Shown here: one piece after another, positions 1-11,289 of the stretch
Layout of the letters: each line of letters opens with the position of its first letter
Numbering within the stretch: the stretch's first letter is position 1
Made by a program: the position numbers and the translations under genes
Notes under the pieces: generated by a model
What the model was told of the DNA's origin: nothing
Databases searched by the model: none
The model's input: only the letters and a program-made list of their open reading frames with translations
Source: Ixodes scapularis
Lineage: Eukaryota > Arthropoda > Arachnida > Ixodida > Ixodidae
Assembly (NCBI RefSeq): GCF_016920785.2
Contig: NW_024609880.1
Location: 34,743,152-34,807,151 of the forward strand
Direction: 5' to 3'
Length of the DNA: 64,000 nucleotides

Positions 1-179
1 ATGCACGCCGAAGCAAGATATACAATCTCTTCTTCATATTCCTGAGTTTCAGGTAGAGCTAGCCGTGGCGGGGCATCCGCCACCTTGTTGTCACTTTCGC
101 GGTGATAAAGTACGTCGATGTCGTGGTAAAGCAGGCGAGAAGACCATCTTGCAATCAGTGTAAACTGACGACCTGTCAC

Positions 180-600
180 TCATTTTGACAGTAGAGTAAC
201 CATGCAGTGCCTGGTGGTCGGTTCGTTGTTTAAACTTTCTGTCCCATAAGAAGTTGTGTCAGTACTCGCACGCCCATACACATGCCAGTGCTTCCATCTC
301 CCCAGCGGGGTATTTTCGCTCAGCTTGGGAAAGGCATCTGGAAGTAAAAGCGGTGGCACGAAGTTTATCTTGTAACTTTTGCTTTGCTCGGCTTCGAGAC
401 CATAATCTGAAGTGTCTGTGGTCATGGCTGCTATCAGTGTAGGGTGAAGCATGTGTAATGCCTCACAGGCAGAAAAAGCCTGTTTCACTTCACGGAGGCT
501 TTGGGCACCCTTGTCATTCCAGGAGAAAGCAACAGGTTGCCGCAGGGGCTTGCGAAGTGGTTTTACAACATCTGCGTAGTGGGGCAGCAATTCGGCATAG
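180..600 (-). pseudogene. gypsy RT tether / RNase H remnant
   Basis: The minus-strand frame contains a PLRKPLRQPVAFSWNDK segment followed about 35 residues later by TTDTSDYGL. These correspond to the linker ('F.W...C..AF..LK') and the first catalytic block ('TDAS..G.G') of gypsy RNase H. The expected alanine in TDAS is changed and the frame becomes unrecognisable after that block. It directly follows the RT remnant. Confidence 0.75.
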
Positions 601-611
601 TCGCAAACGAG

Positions 612-1250
612 CTAGAGGAACGATCCTCGCTCGTTATTAAACCGAGTTGCATCCAGAATGGCATCAACCCTCGACCGCAGCGGTTTCTTGTGGCCGACGG
701 CATATCCCCAGACATTTAACTCCCGTGCGTTTATGTGGCAGAGTACTACCGAGCATTCCTTGAGAAGAGCAGTCATCATATTTTTAAACGTAGCTGGGGC
801 AGGAGCGAAGCTGAAGCATACACGACGAAATCGGAACAGGCCCGCGTAGGTGACATAAGTTGTGAGGCCACGACTCTCATGTGTCTGTTCCATGTGGTGG
901 TATGCTGCTGCTAGGTCGATCTTTAAAAAATGTAGGTGGCACCAGCTAACTGGCACAGGTGTTCGTCCCTGTGCGGGAGAGGTAACTCATCGACGATGAT
1001 GAGTTACTCACACAGCCAAATCGTTCCGTCTCGCCTGCAAACAGCGACAAGCGGAGAAATCACCTCAGAAACGTCCACTGGTTCAATAATTCCTCCTTAC
1101 TCGACACCTCTCAATTCGGCAGACACCTGTTCCCGAAGAGCCAAAGGAAGCTGACAAAACTTTGCAGCAAAAGAGGTCACATTGAGTTTGCGATGTACGT
1201 TATGCACGAACCCTCTCAGATCTCCGCTGTCGCCCGCAAACAAATGTCCT
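612..1250 (-). pseudogene. gypsy reverse transcriptase remnant
   Basis: Minus-strand translation in two frames shows the pre-RT segment LPLALREQVSAELRGVE, then motif A as FLKIDLAAAYHHM and motif B as FSFAPAPATFKNMM. The catalytic YxDD position reads as a histidine-isoleucine-asparagine stretch after VLC, so the active site is destroyed. There is an internal stop near 1010 and a frame change near 950. The order and motifs match the Ty3/gypsy RT family. Confidence 0.82.
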
Positions 1251-1289
1251 AACTCTGACACAAACAGTGCTAAAGTCGATGGCTACTAG

Positions 1290-1497
1290 AAGTGGGCAGG
1301 GCGGGCGCTGTTTGCACAAGGCAGCACCCGTTCTTCGCGCTTCTCATTGTCCTCGTCCTTAGAGCTATTTGTGTCATGCTTAGGAAGGGGACTGGCAGAA
1401 GAAGTGAGCAGGCCGGTGCTGTTCGGACGGGAAAGGGCCCGTACTGTCCACTGCTTTTGCCAGCACAAGTCCTTAACGCGGTGTGTGTCATAATGCC
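1290..1497. repeat. Degenerate tandem duplication, about 105 bp unit
   Basis: Two neighbouring stretches, about 1290-1385 and 1400-1497, share the same order of short words (GGGCAGG, GCTGTT, GCCCGT or CACCCGT, CCTTAR, TGTGTCAT). On the minus strand both encode a similar peptide ending in RTAPA or QTAPA. The duplication lies between the gag-like and RT regions of the gypsy remnant and probably belongs to its linker or protease region. Confidence 0.5.
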
Positions 1498-1689
1498 TTA
1501 CCAGCTAACCCTCGAGTTCATTCTTTTTTTTTTCTTTTCAAATGTCCAAATTCGTTGCGGATTCCGCAGAGAATGGCGTGAAAGTTTCACTCGTCTGGAG
1601 GCACCACAGAGTAGACCCTTGGATACACAAGTCAAAGTTACGAATGGCGTCTAATTCGAATACTGCAGTTCCATGTTAAGGAAAGTAGA

Positions 1690-2090
1690 ACAGAACGGAG
1701 GTGAACCGCCACTGGTAGAGGACGTTCGCACTTGCTTTATGAACGTGTTGCACTTCTTGCAAAGCGAAAGACTCTTGCAAACTTCTTAAAGTTTGCAACA
1801 GCAATTTCCTTGTTTAGCGGTAACGTCGCGCCTTCTATCCAGAAGCGCTCAGGCAGCCTTTGCGACGCTACGAAGAGACAAGCCGGTCCTGAACAGCGAT
1901 TCCAGTAGGCACTTTGAGTTCAGAATTCGCCGCGGGCTTTCGTAGGTTTGCAATGTAAGCGGCGGCAGTCTCATTGGGGTTTTGTTTTCGTCTTCTGAAA
2001 CTGTGACACTCGATTATAATGTTCGTCGCTGCCAAAGGCATGCGGTCACTTGTCGAAAGCGTGATTTGGTAGCCGTCCGTTAACGAAGAT
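1690..2090 (-). pseudogene. gypsy gag-like fragment
   Basis: The minus-strand translation contains a stretch resembling the conserved capsid region of gypsy gag: an arginine-rich RRRKQNPNETAAAYIANLRK motif followed by leucine- and alanine-rich helices and a block like the usual 'LL..RDLT..KA...A' segment. It is spread over more than one frame and has stops. It sits upstream, in minus-strand order, of the RT remnant, which supports a gag assignment. No zinc knuckle was recognised. Confidence 0.5.
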
Positions 2091-2099
2091 TGTCTCCTA

Positions 2100-3390
2100 C
2101 GAGGCGTCCCTTTTTGCTGCTCCCGACACAGAACGACAGCAGGCGTCTTCTCCAGTTGTCCCAGAATCGATGCAGCAGGAGCGGACGCATTGCCAAACTG
2201 CCGCTACGATTTCATGCCCAGCAAATGCAGAAGATTGACGAACATCTCTTTGAGGTGAAGCGGCTTGCACCCGATGCTTCCAAGTATTTTAAAAACATCT
2301 TGCATTGCCTTCAAGGAATAGGCGAAGGCCCGGGCGTTTCGACAAATGCCGGAGGGGGCATAAGTTCTGCAAAACGCATAATTCTTTGTCTTAATAATTG
2401 CCACTTTTTGGTGTCGGCCAAACGCAGTGGCCGAGCACCCGCGAGCCTAAGTACCGAAGTAACATTTGTGAAGGTTTCCTGAATTGTCCCCTTTATTTCT
2501 CAAACCTCACTTTTTTTATTGCTGCGATGATGACGCATATGTACCTTACAAAAATAACAATACAAACACTGCGAAACGAAAACCGAATCTTAGATGTTGC
2601 TATATGCGTGTAAAGTTCAACTAAAAAAAGAATTAAAGCTCCAGCAGCCTGTTTTAATAATTCGTGTATTTAATTTCGTACGTTCAACGTCTTCAGGAGA
2701 AAGTGCAATGCTTAGGGTGTTGTACAGACAGACGAAACGTAATAGTTCAGACCTCAGCTACTGATTGTTTTCTTTTGAAACGCAGTCTTTAATTCATGTT
2801 CACTCTTTGCTATTGGCCTTGCTCATGACAGTGATCTTGATCAAAGCAGGTTGTCACGCTTGCACTGATTTTAATAAACTCATACATAATCTCTTCTGCC
2901 CGTTTTTCCGGGACTACGATTACTAACACCGATAAATACAAACACTAATGCATTAAATGTATTTTTCAGACGCACTACCTGAATCATTAACTTATTTATC
3001 AATAAAAAGTATGAACATTTCGGCTTGCTGAGCTTAGAAAAATAAATACACTGACGATTATGATGATCTAAAGTGCTGGATGGATTTTATAAAAGAGTAC
3101 CACCAAGAAGGTGCGTGCTGGGAGGGGCTTGAGCCATAAATGGCTGAGCGTCGCCGCCAATATAGTTTGGCGCGGTGGCGCAGCATTGGCATCTACAGTA
3201 AAGTCCAATGGAAGCGCGCTCGCAAGCGTCAGCGCTTCGCCGGTAGCCACAGCAGACTAATAGGAGCGTGCGCGTCAAGACATGAGATGCGCCATGAACC
3301 AAAAAATGCGACGCTTCGCCGGTATCAATAGGACCGCCCGCGACATGATTAAACGATGGCGGTACTTGGATAAGTCAGGACATCCTACGC
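2100..3390. other. No recognised feature
   Basis: The stretch has short open frames on both strands, none with a recognisable domain. Part of 2090-2480 may still belong to the upstream end of the gypsy remnant. 2640-3060 is AT-rich. A GC-richer patch at 3120-3310 holds repeated GCTTCGCCGGTA words. Confidence 0.4.
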
Positions 3391-3394
3391 TTTA

Positions 3395-4320
3395 TGAGCG
3401 CCGCCATCGACGATTTTCTTAACATTAGGAATCCGCAGTTTTTTTGGCCTCCCACCAGTAGGCGCAACAAAGCAGTAAAAAATGCTCTTTTATAATTTAT
3501 ATTGTGTAATCTCTATCTAGATGAAACAACCAGGTGGCCATCACGAGAGAAGCCTAGCATATTATTATATGTCTATTTATTAATACGCATTTCATTAAAT
3601 CTCATTATTCTATAATATGTTCATAAAGCAGTTGCACAAAAACAGTGAAGTTTGAACGGCTGCTGAAATACTACTAATTTTAAAATGAACAACAACCCTC
3701 ATTCATTTCTTTGAATACCTTCGGCGTCCACAATTTTGTCAGATATGTTATTGTAGTTCAATTATTCATTCAGCAAAATAGGAACTGCCATCACCTGTGC
3801 CATATAATATTATTATGTGTCCAATAAAATAATTTAGCAACAACATTACCTCAGGGTTTAAAACCTTGCGCGATAATAGAAAATGCAAAAAAAAAAAAAC
3901 TACATGTGCGGCAAATTTTGAAAGTGAAGTTATATAACCAAAACACTATCCGTGCTGAAAGTATGTGATTTTGGGGCACTATTTGAGGAGCTGTACGAAA
4001 GGAAGTGATACAATTTTTTAGCAAAGCATCTGCACTTATATCGTCTTAACAAAACAGCATCCTTAAAATCGTGTTACCTTTCATGGTCCTTTCACGAAAT
4101 GTGATCTAGCGGAGTAAGTGAGAGTTCGCGCGTTTCTTATTTGCGACGCTATAATTATCCACAAACAACGTAAAACATCAGTTACACCAGAAAAAAGAGA
4201 AGATACTTTCTTTGAAATAAAATCACTCATTCAAAAAAGCGTTTAGAATTCGACGACTAGATGTGGCCGAAGCGTCCCTTAGTTGCCAGAATCAGTGGGG
4301 CCGTCGCATTAACAATTGTG
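3395..4320 (+). repeat. Dispersed noncoding repeat, copy A
   Basis: This block aligns by eye with 21250-22175 in the same orientation. Landmarks in both copies and in the same order are AACATTAG followed by CAGTTT and GCGCAACAAA (3422-3470), ATCGTCTTAACAAAAC (about 4040), CTAGCGGAG.AAGTGAG (about 4110), GCAACGCTA or GCGACGCTA, and CAGTGGG.CCGT (about 4293). Divergence is substantial and no open frame is shared. It is probably a DNA-transposon derivative or a LINE 3' region, but I cannot name the family. Confidence 0.65.
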
Positions 4321-4324
4321 CTGC

Positions 4325-5205
4325 TCTCACGACAAAGTGCGACACATGACAATTCACTGCATTCCTGTCGGCTTCCGAATTCTGCTGTTATTCCTTGAAC
4401 TTCAATGAAGAATATACATCGTAGAAGCATGAATACCGCTGTCTAGAGTACTTTGCTGAAACTCACGTTGCAGAGGAAGGGTTAACAATATTTCAGTGTA
4501 GGAGTATAGGCTACGTAATAAACATTTATGTTTTAATTTTATGAGTGAAGAAAGAACACAATTTACAAATAAGAAGTATAAATCCACGTTTCCATCATCA
4601 ACCTTGACCTACTTCTGACAACAATAGCGTCTGGCAATCTCGCTTTCTTTCCGTTTTCTCTTTATTACGAATTATAGCCCTCACTTTTTTTTTTAATGCG
4701 TGAGCATTATTGCCTTGGTACATGTGCTGATCTCGAACGTCGTTGGAGCACACGTTTATAGAGTTCACAACGCCGCCACGGGATGGCGCCGCAGCCCTAG
4801 CAACCGAAGATCGCCGGCGCGGTGTTGAACGGCGCGTGTATCACTAAAGCGCGTATCGATTCCCCCGTCTCCCAATGTTCACGTCACGGGGTCGGCGTGC
4901 GGGTACGCTCTTTCGATCATTCAATCAATCCGTGCTTCAATGTGCCCCAAACAGATGGTAAGGCCTTAGGAGTGTTAAATTTACACGAATTTACAGACAA
5001 ACAGACTAAGGAATTTTCACACTACAAAGTGAACCTCAGTATTACGCTTATTTTTAAATATGCAAGGGGAGTGAAAAGGTCCACGTCAGGTTTAAAACAC
5101 TTGCCAGATATGGTCTGCATCCGAGACAACGTAGGTCTAAATTCTAAGTTAGGAAAATTAAAAAAAAAAAGAAAAAAAAAAAACGTAGATCGGTTTTGTT
5201 GCTAG
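4325..5205. other. No recognised gene; CpG-rich patch
   Basis: No domain or transposon motif was recognised. 4760-4930 is noticeably CpG-rich inside AT-rich surroundings. A 127-codon open frame at 4822-5205 ends in a poly-lysine stretch encoded by an A-rich run and looks fortuitous. Confidence 0.35.
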
Positions 5206-5224
5206 GGAACATGAAGTGAGATTC

Positions 5225-5441
5225 TACTCAATGGGCGCGTTAAGTCCGTGCTCTGGAGTGCGAGAGTGTGGCGCTCCTTTCACTAAACGGACAGGAGTGC
5301 CACCGGCGACTGACACTCGAGCGCGCTCTTCGTGCACCGAGAATTTCTTGGAGCGCGAGTGGCTTCTTCGCGCTCCGTGACGTCACGTAAACAAACAAGA
5401 TGGCTGCGGTGCTGTTGAGGCCGTCGAGACGAAAGGCGTAG
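5225..5441 (+). promoter_or_regulatory. Candidate CpG-rich promoter with CRE and short ORF
   Basis: A perfect CRE (TGACGTCA) at 5378-5385 lies in a CpG-rich stretch. About 15 bp later an ATG in good context (AAGATGG) opens a 13-codon frame beginning MAAVLLRPSRR and ending at 5441. This resembles a promoter with a first coding exon, but no strong splice donor follows. The same appearance could come from a transposon terminus, since CRE words also occur in repeats elsewhere in the window. Confidence 0.25.
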
Positions 5442-5469
5442 CCGGACCGCTGCCCCCTTTCAGTTCATT

Positions 5470-6025
5470 AGTGCTTAATCCAGCAGGTGAAAAACGATTT
5501 GATTTGAAAGCCAAGACAGCAATTAGCGTCCCGATAAAGGTTTGTTCGTGCATCTCGCCTGAAAAAGAAATTCATCCATGAAACCGTAGCAGGCCGATAG
5601 CACAGCGACAGAAAAGTTGCCGAGATGAGGAGACATTCAAACTGCTCTGTCCCTTTTATAATGCTTAGTCCAGCGAATAAAGATATTTTGATTGGAAAGC
5701 CCAAATATCAGTGAGCGTTGAGGAAAAGGTTTGTTCGTGCGTCTCGCCTGAATACAAATTGATCTATCAAACGAGCGTGCCGATAGCTCGGCGACAGAAA
5801 AGTTGTGATGAAAAGACAGGCAGGCTGCCGCCCTGCTTAGAATGCTTAGCCCAGCCGCAGCGAATAAAGATACTTAGCTTGGAAAGCCGAAACACTAGTT
5901 AGCGTTGAAGGAAAGGCTTGTTCATGTACATCGGCCTAAAAACGAATTGACGTGCTATCGAACGACGGTGTGTCGGTATCGGCGTAGTTTCCTTCTTGGC
6001 AGCGAGACAGAACCAACGGAACCAG
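5470..6025 (+). repeat. Three-copy tandem repeat, 180-190 bp unit
   Basis: Three units start at 5470, 5660 and 5841. Each begins with TGCTTAR.CCAGC, then GAATAAAGATA or its variant, a GGAAAGCC block, GTTGAGGAAAAGG or its variant, TTGTTCGTGC (TTGTTCATGT in unit 3), ATCTCGCCTGAA or its variant, and CGACAGAAAAGTTG. The third unit is the most diverged and fades after about 6010. No protein is conserved across units. Confidence 0.8.
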
Positions 6026-6341
6026 GGAATCTCTGACAAATTTGAGGGTTTCCAGCGTCGACGAGCGGGTTCAAGAATGTAGTCTAAATTTAAATCGGAA
6101 CAGCATGCATGGTCAATAAATAGATCGGCCCAGGTAACCTCCCACATATGTGCACGAAGCGAGTCTTCAAACCTTTCAGGAATATTAAAATGTTCGTAGA
6201 AACTTCATAACGTAGCCGTCTCTTTTGCTTTAGATTCTGCCGCTCCACACGGGCCGAATCATTCATCTTCGAAATATTTTCGGCTTCTACCACCCCAGGG
6301 TCGGAAGAAGCTCGTGTGGTCCGTCGATAGTTTCCGGCCGT

Positions 6342-6469
6342 GTTCCAAAACTTACTCGATCTAACTCTAGGGTAAAGGTGGTTATCGAAAACCTACCCGC
6401 GTCCCGAGTTTCATGTCACGGGACATAATCCTCCAGGGTAACTTGGATCCATTCGAATAGGTTTGGAAC
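6342..6469. mobile_element. Short MITE with GTTCCAAA termini
   Basis: The segment begins GTTCCAAAACTTACTC and ends with the inverse AGGTTTGGAAC. A 1.23 kb relative with the same terminal words lies at 36733-37966 and shares internal words (CCTACCCGCGTCC and the region around CCTGGAG/CTCCAGG). I could not establish a target-site duplication, so the superfamily is open. Confidence 0.5.
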
Positions 6470-6689
6470 GCAGCCTCGGTGTGTCGCGCTCCTGTACGAT
6501 AGGCGTCGTTTAGTTGCTGCGCTCGGATTATGAAACTCGGAGCGTCAGAGTAAGAGCGCGGACTTAACGCGCCCAATAACAGCGGAGAATTCATAGCAGT
6601 GTTAAGCAGATTATTAAAAAAAAGAATAAACATGTCGCGAACTATTCTTATCTCTGAACAAGGCGGAAGACTAAATGTACCCAAGAGAC

Positions 6690-9130
6690 TCGCTTGATCA
6701 TAAGAAATCTTTCAGTCCAATGTCGCCATCATAGATTGTTCTTACAAATCGTCGCTGTGAGCACTCTAATTTGACAGTCGCGTAGAGAATTCCACACAGT
6801 AGAAGAAAGGTTCAACCTTGATCAAACTAATTACTGAAATAGTATGCAGGCGTAACTGCGGAAATTACGGGTAATGCGTGCAATTACAGCTAGGATGCGC
6901 AAGGAATCATTCATAATTTTTAAAACATGCTAATTAAAATTCAACCGTGAGTCAATCAAATCACCAAGGTCATGTACTACTTAAGATCGGAAGAACGAGA
7001 CAACTTTAGTTTTGGTAGGGTATAAAAACAGCCAGGCTTGCACAATACTACAGGAAAATCGCATCAATATTATCTTGTAACGGTTCATAAAGAGCAGGCG
7101 TGCGGATACTACGATAAATGTTCAGGGCCCGTTTGCTCGAAGCACTAACCGCGGCTAAAGTTAGCCGCAGTACCTAGGAGAGGGATTTTGTAATCACGTG
7201 ACTGGCTCGGTAGGGATGCGGGGAAACATGGCGGCGCCCCAGCGAGTGAGCGCCGCTCGCTTTGGAAATAATATGTCGTTGTAGCTGCAATGTGGAGCGC
7301 GTTAGTCAGCAACGAATGGTGCAGGAGGCTTTCGCTTTGCCTTACCTCAATTAAACCGCAAAGCATGGGCAATGACATCGGCGCATTTTTTAGATAGTGT
7401 TTCGATTCTGGGCATTCCTAAGCCTAAATTAACGCGATAATTGTCGGCATGGCAACGTCTTTGGAAAGCGGATTGCCTTGACTCAATCGGCCGGGTATTG
7501 AGAGCACACAAAAGCAGACAGCGTCCCAACAGACGTTCTTCTAAATTATCCAAACATCGCGAAGAGAACGCTGGAAGTGTAATTCTACGGTCCACGCGCG
7601 CTGGCCTTCCTCTTATAAAAGATTCGAAGTAAAAAATCATAATAAGGCTTTAACGAACGCGCGTGCAAGGCAAAATTTGTTTTATACTATTTGCTTTAGA
7701 ACGATTACTACTGCAGACGCCAGCACGTGCGACGCGTGCAACTACAGTCGTAGCATGCACCTCGGTGCTTGGATAATTTAGAAAAAAAGGTCTGTTGGGA
7801 CGCTGTCTGCTTTTGTGTGCTATCAACAATCCGCTTTCCAAAGACGTTGCCATGCCGACAATTATCGCGTTCATTTAGGCTTAGGAATGCCCAGAATCGA
7901 AAGACAACCTAAAAAATGCGACGATGTCATTGCCCATGCTTTGTGGTTTAAGTGAGGTAAAGCAAAGCGAAAGCCTCCTGCACCATTCGTTGCTGACTAA
8001 CGCGCCCGATATTCCAGCTACAACGACATACTATTTCCAAAGCGAGCGGCGCTCACTAACTGGGGCACCGCCATGTTTCCCCGCATTCCTACCGAACCAG
8101 TCACGTGATTTTAAAAGATCCCTCTACTAGGTGCTGCGGTTAACTTTAGCCGCGGTTAGAGCTTCGAGCAAACGGGCCCAGGTCGTCTACGAACTGTAGC
8201 ATCTCGGAGTTACCAGCAAAAGTTGCAAGGTAATTTATAAAAATATTAAAAAGCAAAGGTGCAAGGTTCGACCCCAGAGGTACTTCGGAGTTTATCACAT
8301 AAGGGAATTATTTGCATACTAAGTAGGACACCATATTTAAGCAATCACTAAGGTAGCTGGAGAACCATTCACATATACCAGAAGACCCATATAAACAGCT
8401 TCTTCAAGAATAAATTGTAATCTACGAGGTTAAATGTTTTAGAACAGTCAAAGTAAATAACATCTACCCGGTTACTGGACCCACCTATAGGCTTTGCGAA
8501 CTCCAAAAAAGTTGCAAGGTTAGCAGTGATTTCGCTAGACCCTCCTCCTAGGTGGGGGGGGGGGGGGGGTTACACTCTCGTGTTTTCCTGAAGGCGCCCC
8601 CTTAATTCGCAAAGACTCCTCTGTTAAATGCCCCCCCCCCCCCCCCCTTATAATCAACCCATTCTTAACACTCAGACACCTGGGGAAACCCTTGAAGTTC
8701 AGTCTCAGCAAACCACGACAAAAACCATTTTGATTTGGAATGAGCATTGGTCGAAACCTTAAAAAAAAAAAAAGAAAGCAGTGCAATTCGTCTGTAATTT
8801 TTGACAAATGAAGAGTTTCCAGATTTGTTACTGGCACAACGGCAGCATTTTTCCACACAGGTGGAAATGTACGTGTCTTTAAGGAGATGTTAAAACTGTA
8901 CCGCAGCACAGCAGCCAAGGTGACAGAACACCCTTTAACAATAAAGGCATGGATCGCAGTTCTTTTATGGCCGAAACCACATCCTCAATCGCCAATACAG
9001 GAATCGACATAATAAGGAGATAATCGGGACAAGGGGTTGTGTCGTTAAATTGGGAGACATTGGGGTTTCCTATAGATGAGAAGTGTTTAGCAAATTAATT
9101 GCAGACACTCAAAGATTCAGAGACGTGACC
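6690..9130 (-). pseudogene. Jockey/CR1-like LINE reverse transcriptase, split by a Harbinger derivative
   Basis: The minus strand from 9130 down carries a frameshifted LINE RT. Recognisable blocks are TRTFPPVWKNAAVVPV (8870-8800), NSSFVKNYRRIALLS, a VDVIYFDCSKTF-type motif A (about 8470), and VPLGSNLAPLLFNIF with the catalytic FVDD box just before 8182. The frame resumes at 7122 as YRSIRTPALYEPLQDNIDAI and continues to about 6690 with SLRILAVIARITRNFRS and RRFVRTIYDGD. The break between the two halves is occupied exactly by the 7126-8178 element. G16 and C17 runs (8554-8569, 8631-8647) also interrupt it. Confidence 0.82.
7126..8178. mobile_element. Palindromic non-autonomous PIF/Harbinger element (1,053 bp)
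   Basis: The two ends are inverted copies of each other. Arms of roughly 480 bp (7126-7610 and 7690-8178) leave a centre of about 80 bp. Both termini start GGCCCGTTTGCTCGA and match the right end of the 14.1 kb Harbinger element: I count about 6 differences over 99 bp. CAG flanks both sides (7123-7125 and 8179-8181), and removing the element plus one CAG rejoins the LINE reading frame across its FVDD box. This gives good evidence for insertion with a 3 bp duplication, as known for CWG-targeting Harbinger elements. No transposase is encoded, so it would depend on one supplied in trans. Confidence 0.88.
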
Positions 9131-10640
9131 GATCAGCGATAGAGATATAAAGCCTTTATTCAAGCCGCCAATGTCCTGGCAGTGGTTACTAGAGGGTGAG
9201 GCCTTCGGGAGGGCGTGGCGGCTCAGGTCGGAGCTCGGGGGGGGGGGGGGGGGGGGGGGGTGTTGTTGTCGAAGCCAAGGGACCCCGCACGAGGCCAGAG
9301 GACAGAGCGGAGGTCCGAGAGGAGAGCGGCCAAACTCTCCCAGGTAGAGGGAATGTGGAGAGGGAGGCTGACCCTGGTCAAGGTCTTCAAAATTGTAGCC
9401 TCAATTCAACCGGATTCCAAAAAATTGGTCAGGACAAAGCCTAAGGTCAGTTACAGCGAAGTCGTGCAATAGGCGTTTGTCCATTTTTTATCAATCGCTT
9501 CACCATATATAAAGCGATGTTTCTTGAATAAAAAGTGCCATTTGTTCAAACCAGACGATTTATATTTCTTGTGATAACGTTATTTCAAGGTCAGTGCCCG
9601 CCGGAGATCACGTTAGAGTCACCAAGAGAATGCAGCTCGGATACTATACTTTGCCGGTATAAAGGGCTTCAAAGCAGGCTTTACAATATCTGTCAGCCGA
9701 GAGACCGACACGGTCAACCTCAGCACAACACTGTCCCAGTCAGTACCGTTCAAATGCATGTACAGTTCGAAATTGTTAGCACGAGCCTAACCTGCATCTT
9801 TGTGCTAATAGTAAATATATAGGAGACCGTTATTGAAAAAGGAGGTCGCCACTTGTCAACAGGCACGACTGGATAGGCAACAGCGCTCTCCGGAGGCTTC
9901 TCCGACGCTAGTCATGCACAGATCAGGGACATTACCGACAGCATTTACAGCACGGCTAATTTGATGGAGGCCGTTAAAATGCACGAAGTCGAGTAATTTC
10001 TTTTTACATTCAGCGCTCAGTCGTTAGGAAGCATAAACGCTTCAGCTTCCTTCCCCTGTCTATGAAACCTGCAGGTTCATAGCATTTCTTCACCTAAAAA
10101 GAACAGCAGTATGGTCTATACTGAAAATCGAAACAGCGACTTTGTTGCCATTCAGAAGTGCATTGATCTGTTGTACTGAACAAACCCTGACGAGACCCCC
10201 TTTTGTCAATAACCCCCCTAAAAAAACGTGTTTTTTAATGACTACCAACCATGTGCACTGACAAACGTTATCAGTAAAATATAATGGTTTTTTTTGCTTT
10301 TATTTTGCCATCGTAACTTTGAAATTATTATTTTGCTTTTTTTTATAAATTCGACATGACAAAACATTTATCGGCCAGTGTTTCTTTTCTATTTATCCGA
10401 AAACACGGAATCCTACTTATCAGTTGATTGTGTTAATATTTCTTCAGCGAGAATAAAAAAAAAAAAGAAATACTATGTGACCACCTGACTTCAAACAATA
10501 TTTACCGCTAATTTCGAAAATAACTGACGTACTACCCCTGGGGCAAGGCATATCAGTTAAAACAACACTGCACATGGGATTGAAGTGACATCTTGAAAGA
10601 TTATGTTAAAAACTACTTGTACTTAACTTTGAAAGTACAG
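9130..10640. other. Unassigned; contains a G24 run
   Basis: No domain was recognised. 9237-9260 is 24 consecutive G, preceded by a GC-rich stretch and followed by GA-rich sequence. The glycine-rich open frames here are products of that run. An AATAAA-complement (TTTATT) at about 9153 could be a poly(A) signal on the minus strand, but no gene supports it. 10240-10640 is AT-rich and without features. Confidence 0.4.
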
Positions 10641-10644
10641 TCTG

Positions 10645-10896
10645 CGGCAATATGAAAGACCCACTGGGAGCGCGTGGCTGGCGGGGGCGCTGCGAGCGCT
10701 CCGGGCGGTTCCATTCTGCTTCGAGGAAAGGACGCTCACTCGGTCTCAGCTAAAGCGAAACGCGCTTATCAGATTGTGCTGAGGCCCGAGTGAGCGTCCT
10801 CCCCTCGAAGCAGAATGGAATTGCCCGGAGCGCTCGCAGCGCCCCCGCCAGCCACCGCCTCCGCCACGCGCTCCCAGTGGGTCTTTCATATTGCCG
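10645..10896. mobile_element. 252 bp hairpin MITE
   Basis: Ends are CGGCAATATGAAAGACCCAC and its complement. Arms of about 100 bp (10645-10743, 10784-10896) are nearly identical apart from a short GCGGAGGCGGTG insertion in the right arm. The arms are GC-rich with CGCTCGCAGCG words and the loop is about 40 bp. Flanking DNA on both sides carries AGTAC-type words, so it may have inserted into an older repeat. No clear target duplication was found. Confidence 0.75.
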
Positions 10897-11289
10897 GAGA
10901 GTGTACATTACATTTATAGTACTTTACTTCAAGTACGCTGCGCCCGGTGTACTTACTACTTTGTTTGAAGTGCAAAAGCTCTATTTACTTTGCACTCTAC
11001 TTCAAGTATTTTTAGATGTACTTTACCCAACAATGATAGCCAGTTAGGGTAGCTTCCATCGCCAGTGGGCTATGAACGAATTTCAACCCAAACAGCATTC
11101 AAGGAAGTTCACATTTTTTAGTTGGTTTTCACCTGACTTAAAGCATTATATGCGTAAAAAAGCAGCAATATCTCCAATTGCATTAAAAAAATAAAAAAGT
11201 AGGTATTGCTAGCAAAGCTTTTCAATTTTCAGAGTGATAGTCAATAAGCTTTTTTCACTTTGCAGATTGATAGTCAAGAAGCTTTATAC

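Larger units (their letters stand above)
1..2100 (-). mobile_element. Decayed Ty3/gypsy retrotransposon, antisense
   Basis: Reading the minus strand from about 2100 down to the window edge gives the order expected of a gypsy polyprotein: a gag-like stretch, a spacer with a short tandem duplication, reverse transcriptase, then the tether/RNase H start. All parts are broken by stops and frameshifts, so this is a dead copy. The integrase would lie left of the window. No LTR can be identified because the left end is cut off and the right end has no matching partner here. Assignment to Ty3/gypsy rather than BEL or copia rests on the RT and RNase H motifs listed in the sub-features. Confidence 0.8.

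Noticed and set aside
9196..9472. Two glycine-rich open frames
   Set aside because: Both derive from the G24 run and adjacent purine-rich DNA; no domain, no codon logic.
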